60,655 nucleotides of DNA, taken from Nanobdellati archaeon. GTDB taxonomy: Archaea > Nanobdellota > Nanobdellia > Woesearchaeales > GCA-2686295. Numbering within the stretch: position 1 is the stretch's first letter; each line of letters starts with the position of its first letter. The stretch lies in assembly GCA_014384375.1 (NCBI GenBank), contig JACNFY010000016.1:1-60655 (forward strand). Reading direction: 5' to 3'. Below are positions 49,331-58,742 of this stretch, in pieces. The notes beneath the pieces are model-generated. The model had not been told where the DNA came from, ran no database searches, and saw nothing but the letters and a program-made list of their open reading frames with translations. The translations under genes and the position numbers were made by a program.

Positions 49331-49751
49331 GCAGGAGTTTCTCTTTGAAAGCCTCTGCGCAGTGAGAGCAGCAAAATACTTTATCTTCATTACCGATTAT
49401 TTCACTATGACCGCCATTATAGATTTTGCACGGGCAATGAGAACATGTAGAGATTCTTTTTTCTATTACTGTATCTATCACTCCATCTAATTTACTAAAT
49501 ACGACTTCAACGAAATTCTCACCGTTCTTGGTTAGATAGTACCTTTTTTTATCTCTTTGTTCTACACTCTTGCAAGCAATAAATTTGTTGTCTTCAAGTG
49601 ATTTCAAGAAAGGATAAACATGGCTCGCGCTTATGCTGCGATTCATCTTGTTTTCTAGTTCTTTTATTATTTCATAGCCGTGTTTCGGACCATTATTTAG
49701 AAGGCATAAAGTGTAAAGTTTAACTACACTGTTTATCTTAACTTTTGGCAT
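49320..49751 (-). CDS. PadR-family regulator with C-terminal Cys-rich (TRASH-like) module
   Basis: PadR wHTH (KHGYEIIKELE) then CSHCPC...FCCSHCAEAFKEK. Confidence 0.8.
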   Translation of the reverse strand: MPKVKINSVVKLYTLCLLNNGPKHGYEIIKELENKMNRSISASHVYPFLKSLEDNKFIACKSVEQRDKKRYYLTKNGENFVEVVFSKLDGVIDTVIEKRISTCSHCPCKIYNGGHSEIIGNEDKVFCCSHCAEAFKEKLLLIH

Positions 49752-49839
49752 ATCATAGAGAATTGATGTCTCATTTAAAAACCTAACTGATGATTTTAGA
49801 AACCTTTTTAAATTGAAAATAAAGAGTTAGATTAAGGCA

Positions 49840-50484
49840 ATGAGTATTCTAAAGAACCTCAAAAGAATAAATGATAATTTAAGAGGTGAGGTGAAGTTAG
49901 TAGTTGTCACAAAGAATCGCTCAGTTAGAGAAATCAATCAAGTACTTTTTCTAGGAGTTAAGGATATAGGGGAGAGTAGACTATATGAAGCAAGAGAGAA
50001 AAAGCCTTTGGTGAAAGGAGAAGCAAAGTGGCATATGATAGGACATCTTCAAAGAAACAAGGTTAAGGATGCTGTTGAACTGTTTGACATGATACAAAGT
50101 GTTGACTCCTTAAAACTCGCAAAGAAGATTAATAATGTTTGTAAAAGCAAAAATAAAAAGATGGTAGTATTGATTCAAGTAAATATTTCAAGAGAACCTC
50201 AAAAGTATGGAGTAATGGAAGAAGAACTAATATCTTTTCTAAAAGAGTTAAGTGAATTAAAGAATATAAAAGTTCTTGGATTAATGGCAATGGCGCCTTT
50301 TGTTGAACCAGAGGAAGCTAGGCCTTTCTTCAGAAGAGTGAGATTATTATTTCAGAAAGCAAAGAAAGAAAAGATACCTAATATAGAAATAAAATACTTG
50401 AGCATGGGAATGACAAACGATTACAAAGTTGCAGTACAAGAAGGAGCTAATATGGTTAGGATAGGAACAGCTATTTTTGATTGA
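49840..50484 (+). CDS. YggS/PLPBP-family PLP homeostasis protein
   Basis: LVVVTK, IGESRLYEA, WHMIGHLQRNK, SMGMTNDY, VRIGTAIF. Confidence 0.92.
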   Translation: MSILKNLKRINDNLRGEVKLVVVTKNRSVREINQVLFLGVKDIGESRLYEAREKKPLVKGEAKWHMIGHLQRNKVKDAVELFDMIQSVDSLKLAKKINNVCKSKNKKMVVLIQVNISREPQKYGVMEEELISFLKELSELKNIKVLGLMAMAPFVEPEEARPFFRRVRLLFQKAKKEKIPNIEIKYLSMGMTNDYKVAVQEGANMVRIGTAIFD

Positions 50485-51316
50485 ACTCTAAGATTTTCTT
50501 CTTCATAAAAGTTTGGTTATAACACTGTTCTTTTAAAGAACAAGCATTGCATTTGTTCTTATTATCACAGAAATCAGGTAGTTCTTTTTCTTCAAGAATT
50601 TTGATAACTTCATCACGAATCTTCAAAACTTTTTCCCTCAAAAAAGGATTGATAGCTATCTCTCTTGACTCATTAATGTCAAGATAAGTTACAAAACAAG
50701 TATCGACATTTTTTTCAGCTTCTTCGAGCATCATGACATAAGCAGCTAACTGTAACTTGTGGCCTGACCATACGCCAATATCGGGAGCTTTTCCTGTCTT
50801 TATCTCAAAAGGAATCACACTATCAGGATAAATCTCAACTTTGTCAATAACCCCTGTTAGCTTTAACTCTTCAGATTCAATTTTGAACTCAGACTCAATC
50901 TTTGGAGTTAGCTTGTCCCAAAGCTCTCTACCATAAATCTCATTCTTTGCAATAAAACTAAGCAGATTCTCTGCTCTTGATTTACATTCTCTAATAATAA
51001 GTGGCCACATTTGCTTGAAAAAATCAATAAGAGAAATATTAACTTCTATCAAAGCTTTTTTGTTGTTAGAGATAGTATTTCTGACAATATCTGCATAAAC
51101 ATTCTTATATAACTCCAAAATCTGTGTGTATGACAATCTCTTTGTGATTGATACTATTAAGTTTTTTTCTTTCTTATTTATCAGATCATAAACTTCGTGT
51201 CTTACAGAACCCTTAACCATAACGTCTTTAGGTGGAACAACAAGTTTGAGAACTTTTTCTAAAAAAAGTTTCCTACTACAGAACTCGTACTCAGAAATCA
51301 TTGTAACAGGTATCAT
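50471..51316 (-). CDS. Cas4-like PD-(D/E)XK exonuclease with Fe-S cysteines
   Basis: YEFCSRKLFL, GVIDKVE, PFEIKTG, QLAAYVMMLEE, C-terminal CDNKNKCNACSLKEQC. Confidence 0.85.
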   Translation of the reverse strand: MIPVTMISEYEFCSRKLFLEKVLKLVVPPKDVMVKGSVRHEVYDLINKKEKNLIVSITKRLSYTQILELYKNVYADIVRNTISNNKKALIEVNISLIDFFKQMWPLIIRECKSRAENLLSFIAKNEIYGRELWDKLTPKIESEFKIESEELKLTGVIDKVEIYPDSVIPFEIKTGKAPDIGVWSGHKLQLAAYVMMLEEAEKNVDTCFVTYLDINESREIAINPFLREKVLKIRDEVIKILEEKELPDFCDNKNKCNACSLKEQCYNQTFMKKKILEFNQK

Positions 51317-51389
51317 AATCTATAATAGTGAAGAAAGATTTAAATGTCTTGTTGAAAAAATATAAAAACAACTTTCTATTTTGAATACT

Positions 51390-52415
51390 ATGAAAATCAA
51401 AAAGTTTCAGAAAAGGCTTGTAGAAAACAAGCTTGATGGGGCATTGCTATTTTTCAAAGACCCCAATTTCTTTTATTTTGTACAACAGAAAGTTGATAAC
51501 AGTTTGTTACTTATACCATCAAAAGGCGAACTTATCCTGCTTGTAAGTAAACTAGAGAATGTTGAAACTTTTATGAAAAAAATAATTTATGAAGACCCAT
51601 ATAAAGATTTGAAAAAACTATTATCAGATTTGAAAATAAGAATGCTAGGCATAAATGAGTCAAACATAACTGTAAGACAGAAGAAGAAACTTTCAAGAAT
51701 AGTAAAGACAAGAGATATTGAATCAATTCTAACTAATCTAAGAAAAATCAAGACTAAAGAAGAGATATTAAAAATCCGAAAAGCTTGCTCACTAACAGAA
51801 AAAATTATGAAGAAGATCGTTAAAAATTTCAATTTTAGATACGAAGAAGATGTTAGGAAATTTATAAAAATAGAAGCTCTAAAAAACAGTTGTGAACTTT
51901 CATTTAGCCCGATAGTAGCTTCTGGAAAAAATGCTTCTCTACCTCATTACGCAGGAAACAAAAAGATAAAAAAAGGTTTTTTCGTGATAGATGTAGGATT
52001 AAAGTATAAGGGATACTGTGCTGATATAACAAGAACTTTCTACATAGGAAATCTGAGCGAAGAAGAATTAAAGCATTATAATGAAGTTTTGAAAATACAA
52101 AAGAATATCATAAAGAAAATTAAGCCTGGAGTGAAGGTTAAAGAACTTGAAGAATATGTTAGAAAAGAACTTGGTTCTAAAGAAAAACACTTCATCCACA
52201 GCTTAGGACACGGTTTAGGGATAAAGGTTCATGAGGCACCAACCATAAGTGTTAAGTCAAATGAAAAACTTGAAAAAGGAATGATTATAACCATTGAGCC
52301 CGGAATTTATCATGATTTTGGAATAAGAATAGAAGACGATGTTCTAGTAACCAGTAAAGGAAGCAGATTATTGACTAAATTTCCAAAAGAGCTTATAATA
52401 ATCCCAAAGGTTTAA
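51390..52415 (+). CDS. M24-family Xaa-Pro peptidase
   Basis: DVGLKYKGYCADITRTF, HSLGHGLGIKVHEAP, TIEPGIY, RIEDDVLVT. Confidence 0.93.
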   Translation: MKIKKFQKRLVENKLDGALLFFKDPNFFYFVQQKVDNSLLLIPSKGELILLVSKLENVETFMKKIIYEDPYKDLKKLLSDLKIRMLGINESNITVRQKKKLSRIVKTRDIESILTNLRKIKTKEEILKIRKACSLTEKIMKKIVKNFNFRYEEDVRKFIKIEALKNSCELSFSPIVASGKNASLPHYAGNKKIKKGFFVIDVGLKYKGYCADITRTFYIGNLSEEELKHYNEVLKIQKNIIKKIKPGVKVKELEEYVRKELGSKEKHFIHSLGHGLGIKVHEAPTISVKSNEKLEKGMIITIEPGIYHDFGIRIEDDVLVTSKGSRLLTKFPKELIIIPKV

Positions 52416-52452
52416 AAACAATCCTGCATTATTCTATAGGTAAGAAGACAAA

Positions 52453-53592
52453 ATGAAGTCAAAAGAAAATTTAGAGAAGACAATGTTTTCTTACACCATA
52501 GATTCTAATGGTTTAGAAGAAGAAAACAAACTTTTAAGAGAAACAATATCACAGCTGAAATCAGAGGTTGACAAATTCAAGACCCCTGCATTATTAGTTG
52601 GTGAGATAATGGATTTAACAGAAGAAAACGCAATTGTTAGGTTACCAAACGGAAATAGTTTTTTAGTAGAAATTTCTAACTCTGTAAAGAATATTAAACC
52701 AGGAGACTCTGTCTTGCTAGAGCAGAAAAACTTAACAGTTGTAGATAAAGTTACAAAATCAAAAAAATTCAATGTTGAACAATTTGTAATTCTTGAAAAA
52801 CCAAAAGTTTCATGGAGTGACATAGGAGGATTGAAAGAGCAAATAGAAGATATAAAAGAGGTTATAGAGTTACCGTTGATAAAGCCAGAACTATTCAAGA
52901 AAGTTGGCATTCAACCACCTAAAGGCATATTATTATATGGTCCGCCTGGAACGGGTAAAACATTGCTTGCAAAAGCAGTTGCTTCTTCAACACATTCAGC
53001 ATTTATAGAGATTGTTGGTTCTGAATTAGTTCAGAAGTTTATAGGAGAAGGAGCAAAGTTAGTAAAGGAAATATTCCAATTAGCAAGGGAGAAAGCACCT
53101 TCAATTGTTTTTATTGATGAATTGGATGCTTTAGCATCAAAAAGAATTGATATTGGAACATCTGGTGAAAGAGAAGTCCAGAGAACATTTATGCAATTCT
53201 TGGCAGAATTAGATGGTTTTAAGCCTTTGGGCAATGTCAAAGTAATAGGTTGTACAAACAGAGAAGACATACTAGACCCTGCAATTATAAGACCTGGGAG
53301 ACTTGACCGCTTGATAATGGTTCCTGGTCCGGATGAGGATGGGATAAGAGAAATTTTCAAAATTCATACTAGAAACATGACTTTAGATAAGAGGATAGAT
53401 TTAGATAAAGTTCTAAAAAAAATGAAGGAATTTTCAGGCGCGGAGATAAAGGCAGTATGTACAGAATCAGGGTATTTTGCAATAAGAAGTAATAGAAAGA
53501 AAATAATAGAGGAAGATATTCTAAAGGCGATAAAGAAAGTCATGAAAGAAGAAGAAAAACTAGGAAAAGACATCCTAAAGATGTATGGATGA
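52453..53592 (+). CDS. pan: Proteasome-activating nucleotidase (PAN)
   Basis: Coiled coil, OB domain, AAA (GPPGTGKT, DELDA); C-terminal MYG matches HbYX. Confidence 0.92.
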   Translation: MKSKENLEKTMFSYTIDSNGLEEENKLLRETISQLKSEVDKFKTPALLVGEIMDLTEENAIVRLPNGNSFLVEISNSVKNIKPGDSVLLEQKNLTVVDKVTKSKKFNVEQFVILEKPKVSWSDIGGLKEQIEDIKEVIELPLIKPELFKKVGIQPPKGILLYGPPGTGKTLLAKAVASSTHSAFIEIVGSELVQKFIGEGAKLVKEIFQLAREKAPSIVFIDELDALASKRIDIGTSGEREVQRTFMQFLAELDGFKPLGNVKVIGCTNREDILDPAIIRPGRLDRLIMVPGPDEDGIREIFKIHTRNMTLDKRIDLDKVLKKMKEFSGAEIKAVCTESGYFAIRSNRKKIIEEDILKAIKKVMKEEEKLGKDILKMYG

Positions 53593-53609
53593 TATTTCTG
53601 CTAAACAAC

Positions 53610-53622
53610 CTTTTTAAATAAT
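53610..53622 (+). promoter_or_regulatory. TATA-box-like element
   Basis: ctttttaaataat centred ~25 nt upstream of the RNA start near 53641. Confidence 0.55.
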
Positions 53623-53639
53623 CAATTATTATATTCTAG

Positions 53640-53712
53640 TGCGTGCAATGACCGAGTGAACACCCACTGAGGCTTTGCCTATGAAGAACGGAAGTAACTA
53701 GGGAGCACGCCT
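53640..53712 (+). ncRNA. Unclassified structured RNA candidate (~72 nt)
   Basis: GC-rich island; terminal stem GCGTGC/GCACGC, internal AGTG/CACT and AGGC/GCCT hairpins, own promoter. Confidence 0.55.
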
Positions 53713-53731
53713 ATAATTAAATAATAAAAAA

Positions 53732-54145
53732 ATGAAACGCATTTTTAATAGATTAGCCACCATATCAGCAACATTATTAGCTCCATTAAGTGTTGGATGG
53801 GGTTTTACTGGCGTAGTTGCAACAAAATTTGGTGTAAAATATTCAATTTTTCGTCCAGAAGGTATGCTTTTAGTCCTTCTGAATGGAATAATAGGCTTTG
53901 TTATAGGTGTATTTTTGATTTTTTTCTTATATGATTTTCTAAAAAAGAAAATCTGTGTATGTGCGGGGTTTGTATCATTGGTGATATTTGTAGCTTACAG
54001 TGTTTTTTTAATAATCTCAGCTCCTTTTTCTGCAAATATTCATGAAACATATGCTTTAATAATATTACAACTTATACCTTTATGGATTGGTTTTCTCTTT
54101 GGAACTATGATTTCATCGTTAGTTGTGGGCATAAGAAAAAAATAA
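53732..54145 (+). CDS. Hypothetical four-TM membrane protein
   Basis: Hydrophobic ORF downstream of RNA candidate. Confidence 0.6.
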   Translation: MKRIFNRLATISATLLAPLSVGWGFTGVVATKFGVKYSIFRPEGMLLVLLNGIIGFVIGVFLIFFLYDFLKKKICVCAGFVSLVIFVAYSVFLIISAPFSANIHETYALIILQLIPLWIGFLFGTMISSLVVGIRKK

Positions 54146-54290
54146 TTAAATTATTTGTAAAGCTGTTTTTGTCGTCTAAGAAGACCAATTCCTAGATATT
54201 CACAGATATCACCGAGATATCTACCCTTTAAACACTATTAAATCTCCAATATTCACATTTAGAAGATTTACTTTTGTAATTTAGATAATA

Positions 54291-54821
54291 TTAAATTTTT
54301 TCAGCCATAATTTTAGTTATATCTTCATTGTAAGATAACCTTAACATATTAAATGAATCAATTTCGTTCATAAAAACGATGTTCTTCTTTTTGCATATTG
54401 AAAAATGATAAAACCCTTCTATTGCATTCCCACCTTTATCAGCAAAACAATCTGCAGGAATACTTGAATAATCTAATTCTGTATATCCTCCCTCTTGTTT
54501 TATATTATTAACTTTGTTATTATAATAATTGTTTGCATTATCAATATTATTAAATTTATAAACTGATAATATCCCTTGAGATAAGGTAGTGAATTCGAGT
54601 CTTTCAAAAATCAATTGATTTCCTGAAATAAAACCAACAACGCTATCTTTAAACCAATCACTGGTTACCTCTTTTACATCTCCCATTACCCATTCAGTAG
54701 CAATTTCTTCTCGACTTGGAAGTATATCTGATGGATTACCATTAAATAAGGTGTCTTTTTGGCATCCAGAAAGAACTAAAATAAATAAAAGTAATATATA
54801 AATAAAAATTATTTTTTTCAT
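54291..54821 (-). CDS. Lipoprotein, uncharacterised
   Basis: MKKIIFIYILLLFILVLSGC lipobox; ATG at 54821. Confidence 0.7.
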   Translation of the reverse strand: MKKIIFIYILLLFILVLSGCQKDTLFNGNPSDILPSREEIATEWVMGDVKEVTSDWFKDSVVGFISGNQLIFERLEFTTLSQGILSVYKFNNIDNANNYYNNKVNNIKQEGGYTELDYSSIPADCFADKGGNAIEGFYHFSICKKKNIVFMNEIDSFNMLRLSYNEDITKIMAEKI

Positions 54822-54892
54822 AGTAACCCCCAAACAGTCCATCTTTATGTGAAAGAACTATTTAAGTTTTTCTTTTACATCAAGTATCTTAT

Positions 54893-55912
54893 TTATTTTC
54901 TCTCTAAAACTCTAAAATCCAAACAAACCCTGAACTTCCTTGGTGAGTATTGCCCGCACTTCACGAAATTAAGGACTTTATATTTTACTCCTTTTTTTTC
55001 ACAAGCTTTTTTAACTTTCTCTTCTACTTTCTCGAACTCTGTCTCACGCAAAAAGTCGTAGAAATGAATTATTGTTCCTTTCCTAGCAACCATCAATGCT
55101 TCTCTTAGAAAGCTTTCTCCGCCTCTTGGCAACGGCATGCATATCCTGTCAAACTTTTCTTTCAGCTTTTGAGCAATCTTTTTCACATCTCCAAGAATAA
55201 GCTTTACATTGTTTGATTTGTTCAGTTTAACGTTTTTCAATCCGAACTCATGTGCTTTTTTGTTTATCTCTATTCCAACAATCTTTTTAGCCTCTGTATT
55301 TTTAGAGAAAACACAAGGGTAAGGGGCGCAGCCAGAGAACATAACCAGTATTTTTTCTCCTTTTCTGATTTGCTTCATTACTCTTTTCCTTTCTGAATTT
55401 AAGCGAGAACTGAAATACATATCTTCAACATTAACTTTAAGCCTAACATTATTCTCCTTATGCATTGTATCTTTTGTCTTCTCTCCTGCTAACCATTTCA
55501 TCTTCTGAGTTCTAAATCTTCCACTATGCTCTCCTGCTTTTTTCAATACTGTCTTAACATTCTTTTTTGTTTTCAGCAAAGCATCTGCAATCATCTTCTC
55601 TTTTTTCTCAAGCTCAGCAGGTATTTCAAGAATTGCAATGCTGCCAACAACATCATGGGCAGATATTAAAGAATCAAATTCTTCCTTGGTTAACTTCTTT
55701 TTTAGAATACTTTTCCAGTTTTCTCTTTTTTTCTTTTTTGAAAATTTTTCATTTGAAAAAATAACATCTCGCTTTTTGAATTTTTTAATAACAGGAAAAA
55801 CTATGAAATTCTCTTTTTTCAGAGATAAATAATTGAAGTCTAACAAACCATTTTTTATCAAGAATTTCTTTGTTTTTTCAGCTTTGTTTAAAGGAACTTT
55901 AACTCCGAGCAT
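54893..55912 (-). CDS. trm5: tRNA (guanine37-N1)-methyltransferase Trm5
   Basis: MFSGCAPYP (Trm5 motif), GIEINKKAHEFGLKNVKLN, MPLPRGG. Confidence 0.9.
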   Translation of the reverse strand: MLGVKVPLNKAEKTKKFLIKNGLLDFNYLSLKKENFIVFPVIKKFKKRDVIFSNEKFSKKKKRENWKSILKKKLTKEEFDSLISAHDVVGSIAILEIPAELEKKEKMIADALLKTKKNVKTVLKKAGEHSGRFRTQKMKWLAGEKTKDTMHKENNVRLKVNVEDMYFSSRLNSERKRVMKQIRKGEKILVMFSGCAPYPCVFSKNTEAKKIVGIEINKKAHEFGLKNVKLNKSNNVKLILGDVKKIAQKLKEKFDRICMPLPRGGESFLREALMVARKGTIIHFYDFLRETEFEKVEEKVKKACEKKGVKYKVLNFVKCGQYSPRKFRVCLDFRVLERK

Positions 55913-55942
55913 GCTAATAAGAACAAGAATGCTTTTTTAAAG

Positions 55943-56815
55943 TTATAGTAAAATAAAGACAGCACCCCATATCATTATGATGCAAGCAAGCACTTTGACT
56001 AATAAGTTTTTCTCATGAAATAATTTGCCACCAAAAATTGTTGTAAACAAAGTAGATGTTCTTTTAATTGGGATGATTAATGAGATAAATGCGTTTGGAA
56101 AGGAAACAGCGAAAAAATATGATAATTGACCAAAAAATAAGAATATAGAATCTGAAAAAAGAAGTTTAAAATCTTTCTTAAAATCGTGCATGATTTCAGA
56201 AAATCCGAATCTATAAGCTTCAAGAGAAACAAAATTAATAGATTTAAACATCGTTAATAAGAATAAATATGTAACAAAATTTGTATGGTTTGTGATTATG
56301 AGCTTGTCAAAGGTTGCAGTAATACTGAATATTACTAATGAAAACAACATGTAATGTATAATTTTTGATTTTAAGAAGACTTTTATTGGCTCTAGAAAGC
56401 CTCTATCTGTTATTCCAACTTCTAAGGAATATGCTCCTAATATTAATAAAAAAACACCAAAATATTGTTTTGGAGTTGGTGTTTCACCTAATACAAAGTA
56501 AGCAATTATTAAAAGAAACAAAGGACTAATATTTGTTAATGGTGTCATGGAAGATAATTCCCCATGCCTTATACTTTTAAGAAAGTAAATTATTCCACCA
56601 GTTACAAGCAAAGAAACGAAATAAATCAAAACATATATCTTCCACGAAATAGAAAAGTCAACAAATGGGATTAGAAATAAGGCAAAAAACACAAAAAATA
56701 AGCTTCTAGAAGCAGTGAATTCTAAAACGTGTTCATGAAACAAAATCTTCTTGTTAATAAGCCCTCCAATAGATGCGAAAACAGCTGCTAACAGAGCATA
56801 TATGAACCACTCCAA
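55943..56815 (-). CDS. EamA/DMT-superfamily transporter
   Basis: 10-TM EamA pattern. Confidence 0.85.
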   Translation of the reverse strand: MEWFIYALLAAVFASIGGLINKKILFHEHVLEFTASRSLFFVFFALFLIPFVDFSISWKIYVLIYFVSLLVTGGIIYFLKSIRHGELSSMTPLTNISPLFLLIIAYFVLGETPTPKQYFGVFLLILGAYSLEVGITDRGFLEPIKVFLKSKIIHYMLFSLVIFSITATFDKLIITNHTNFVTYLFLLTMFKSINFVSLEAYRFGFSEIMHDFKKDFKLLFSDSIFLFFGQLSYFFAVSFPNAFISLIIPIKRTSTLFTTIFGGKLFHEKNLLVKVLACIIMIWGAVFILL

Positions 56816-56820
56816 TCATC

Positions 56821-57861
56821 TCACCTCTTAAAAAAATCACTTAATGCCTTCTGATCCTTGCTAGGTTTTCCTTTCATTAACTTATTAAGAGTCTTCTTAA
56901 CTCTTTCCTTGTTGAAGTCGTGCTCTTCAACCAACAAATGTATGATTGCTTCTCTATCAATGGTTTCCCATTTTAATTTATAATCTTTCTTCACAGGCAT
57001 ATTCTTAATAAGGTAAAACACTTCCTGCCACTCAAACTCAAAATTATTGCTCCAATCAGTTTCTTTGAAGAGTTTATCATAATCATTTCCATAAGTCAAC
57101 ACTAAGTTAATAGCTTTCTTAGGTCCAATTCCTTTCACACCACCAATGTTATAATCAGTTCCTGCCAGCATAGCTATTATTATAAGTTGCTCCTGATTGA
57201 TTCCTAGTTTATTCAAACTTTCAGAAAGAGAAACAAGTTCTGGATTGACTGTTTTATATGTTAATTTATTAATAGCTTTTCTCCTGCCGCTAATAGTCAA
57301 GTTTTTTACCACAAGAGGAGCCCCAAATACTAATGAATCAGTATCTTGGCTGACAACAGCATAACAATCACCTTTCTCAACCATAAAAGATGCCTGTGCC
57401 TCTCCTTCAGAAGGAGCATCTACAATCGGCATTCCCAAAGCCTTGATGAGTTTCTTTGCTTCTTCAATCATCTCCTCATTCAAAACAGAGGTTCGTGAGG
57501 CATACTTCTTCATATCCTCTAAGTCTTCTTTTTGCTTTGCTTCTTCATATAAATGAGTTGCTTCAAGCTTTAACTTCTTCCTCCTCTCACGCTCCTTCTT
57601 TTTTAATTCAGGAACTTCTCCATCAAATACAAAGACAAATTTAATATCTTCAATCATTAGTTTAGTTATTCTGTTAAACAAACCTGTCAAGTGGCTTGTA
57701 ACTCTGCCTTTAGAATCCATTAAAGGAGCACCATCCACTTGTCTAATGCTTGACAAAAACTGGTAGAGCATATTAAAGGAATCAACAGCTAATGTTTTTC
57801 CTTTCAAATCTTCAAGCATTATCTCCTTGCTAACTAAAATGTTTGTTATAGGTGTTCCCAT
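56821..57861 (-). CDS. fen1: Flap endonuclease 1
   Basis: FVFDGEVPELK, EGEAQASFM, GTDYNIGGVKGIGPKKA; C-terminal PIP box QKALSDFF. Confidence 0.97.
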   Translation of the reverse strand: MGTPITNILVSKEIMLEDLKGKTLAVDSFNMLYQFLSSIRQVDGAPLMDSKGRVTSHLTGLFNRITKLMIEDIKFVFVFDGEVPELKKKERERRKKLKLEATHLYEEAKQKEDLEDMKKYASRTSVLNEEMIEEAKKLIKALGMPIVDAPSEGEAQASFMVEKGDCYAVVSQDTDSLVFGAPLVVKNLTISGRRKAINKLTYKTVNPELVSLSESLNKLGINQEQLIIIAMLAGTDYNIGGVKGIGPKKAINLVLTYGNDYDKLFKETDWSNNFEFEWQEVFYLIKNMPVKKDYKLKWETIDREAIIHLLVEEHDFNKERVKKTLNKLMKGKPSKDQKALSDFFKR

Positions 57862-57864
57862 TTT

Positions 57865-58704
57865 CTAGATTTTCTTCAGAACTAAACCTTTAAATTCTTT
57901 ACCAAGCATTTCCTTGGCTTTTTTAGTAATCTCCCCTGTAGTTATGAATAAAACAGGTAACTTAAGTGATTGTCCTTTAATGTATGCAGAGCTTAAATCA
58001 CCGTCATTACATCTCTTCTTGTTCTTTGCCTTGCAGAAATACTCTATGTTACCAACAGAGCTTGAGATTATCACTTGGAATTCTATGTCAGAGTTTTTCC
58101 TTATGACTTCTTCTTCAATAACTTCAATCTTCTTTTCTTCAAAATAATCATACAATCTCTTCAAGAAACCTTCTTTAGAAGTTTCTGTTCTCTTAAGTAT
58201 TTTCTGTTTCTCTTCTTTTATATCAGGTTTTATCTCTTTTTTCACTTCTTCTTTTGTAGGTAATCTAGCGAATTGTTTTTTTATCAAATCCGCAGCTTCA
58301 TCTTTCAGAGTCAGATACCATTTCCAGAAAATCTCTTTTTCACCTTTAACCTTTACTTCTAAAGGTTTGGCAAAGTCTTTTATGTTTCTCAAACTAACCC
58401 TGACAAGCATTTCTTGATTTTTATCCCTCAAAACTTTCTTTTGTCTCAAAAGGTCAAAAGTTCGCTGGTCCTTTTCATTGAGATATTTCTTAAGTTCCTG
58501 TAGTTTGAATTCTTGGCCAGAAGCATAATATGTTGGTGAAGCACCAATCTTTGTATAAGAAATCTTTATCAGACCATCCTTAGCCAACTCAGATAAAACA
58601 GCGCTTATAAGATAGGTTTCACCACCTACTTCTTTCTTTATCTGGTTTGGAATTATAGGGCCCCTACTTTTTACAAATTGAAGAATTGTTTCCTTGTTGG
58701 CCAT
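57865..58704 (-). CDS. wHTH protein with C-terminal restriction-endonuclease-like domain
   Basis: N-terminal wHTH; SDIEFQVIISS..YFCKAKNKKR..LPVLFITTGEITKKAKEML. Confidence 0.6.
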   Translation of the reverse strand: MANKETILQFVKSRGPIIPNQIKKEVGGETYLISAVLSELAKDGLIKISYTKIGASPTYYASGQEFKLQELKKYLNEKDQRTFDLLRQKKVLRDKNQEMLVRVSLRNIKDFAKPLEVKVKGEKEIFWKWYLTLKDEAADLIKKQFARLPTKEEVKKEIKPDIKEEKQKILKRTETSKEGFLKRLYDYFEEKKIEVIEEEVIRKNSDIEFQVIISSSVGNIEYFCKAKNKKRCNDGDLSSAYIKGQSLKLPVLFITTGEITKKAKEMLGKEFKGLVLKKI

Positions 58705-58742
58705 TGGTTTTCTTAAGCAGAATTAGTTTTAAAAACTTTCGT

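Noticed and set aside
49840-50484. Degenerate PLPBP pseudogene
   Set aside because: Key motifs (catalytic Lys context, IGE, GHLQ.NK, SMGM..D, RIG) are intact.
53640-53712. tRNA gene
   Set aside because: Length and terminal stem are suggestive, but there is no T-arm GGTTCRA, no anticodon arm and no recognisable D-arm.
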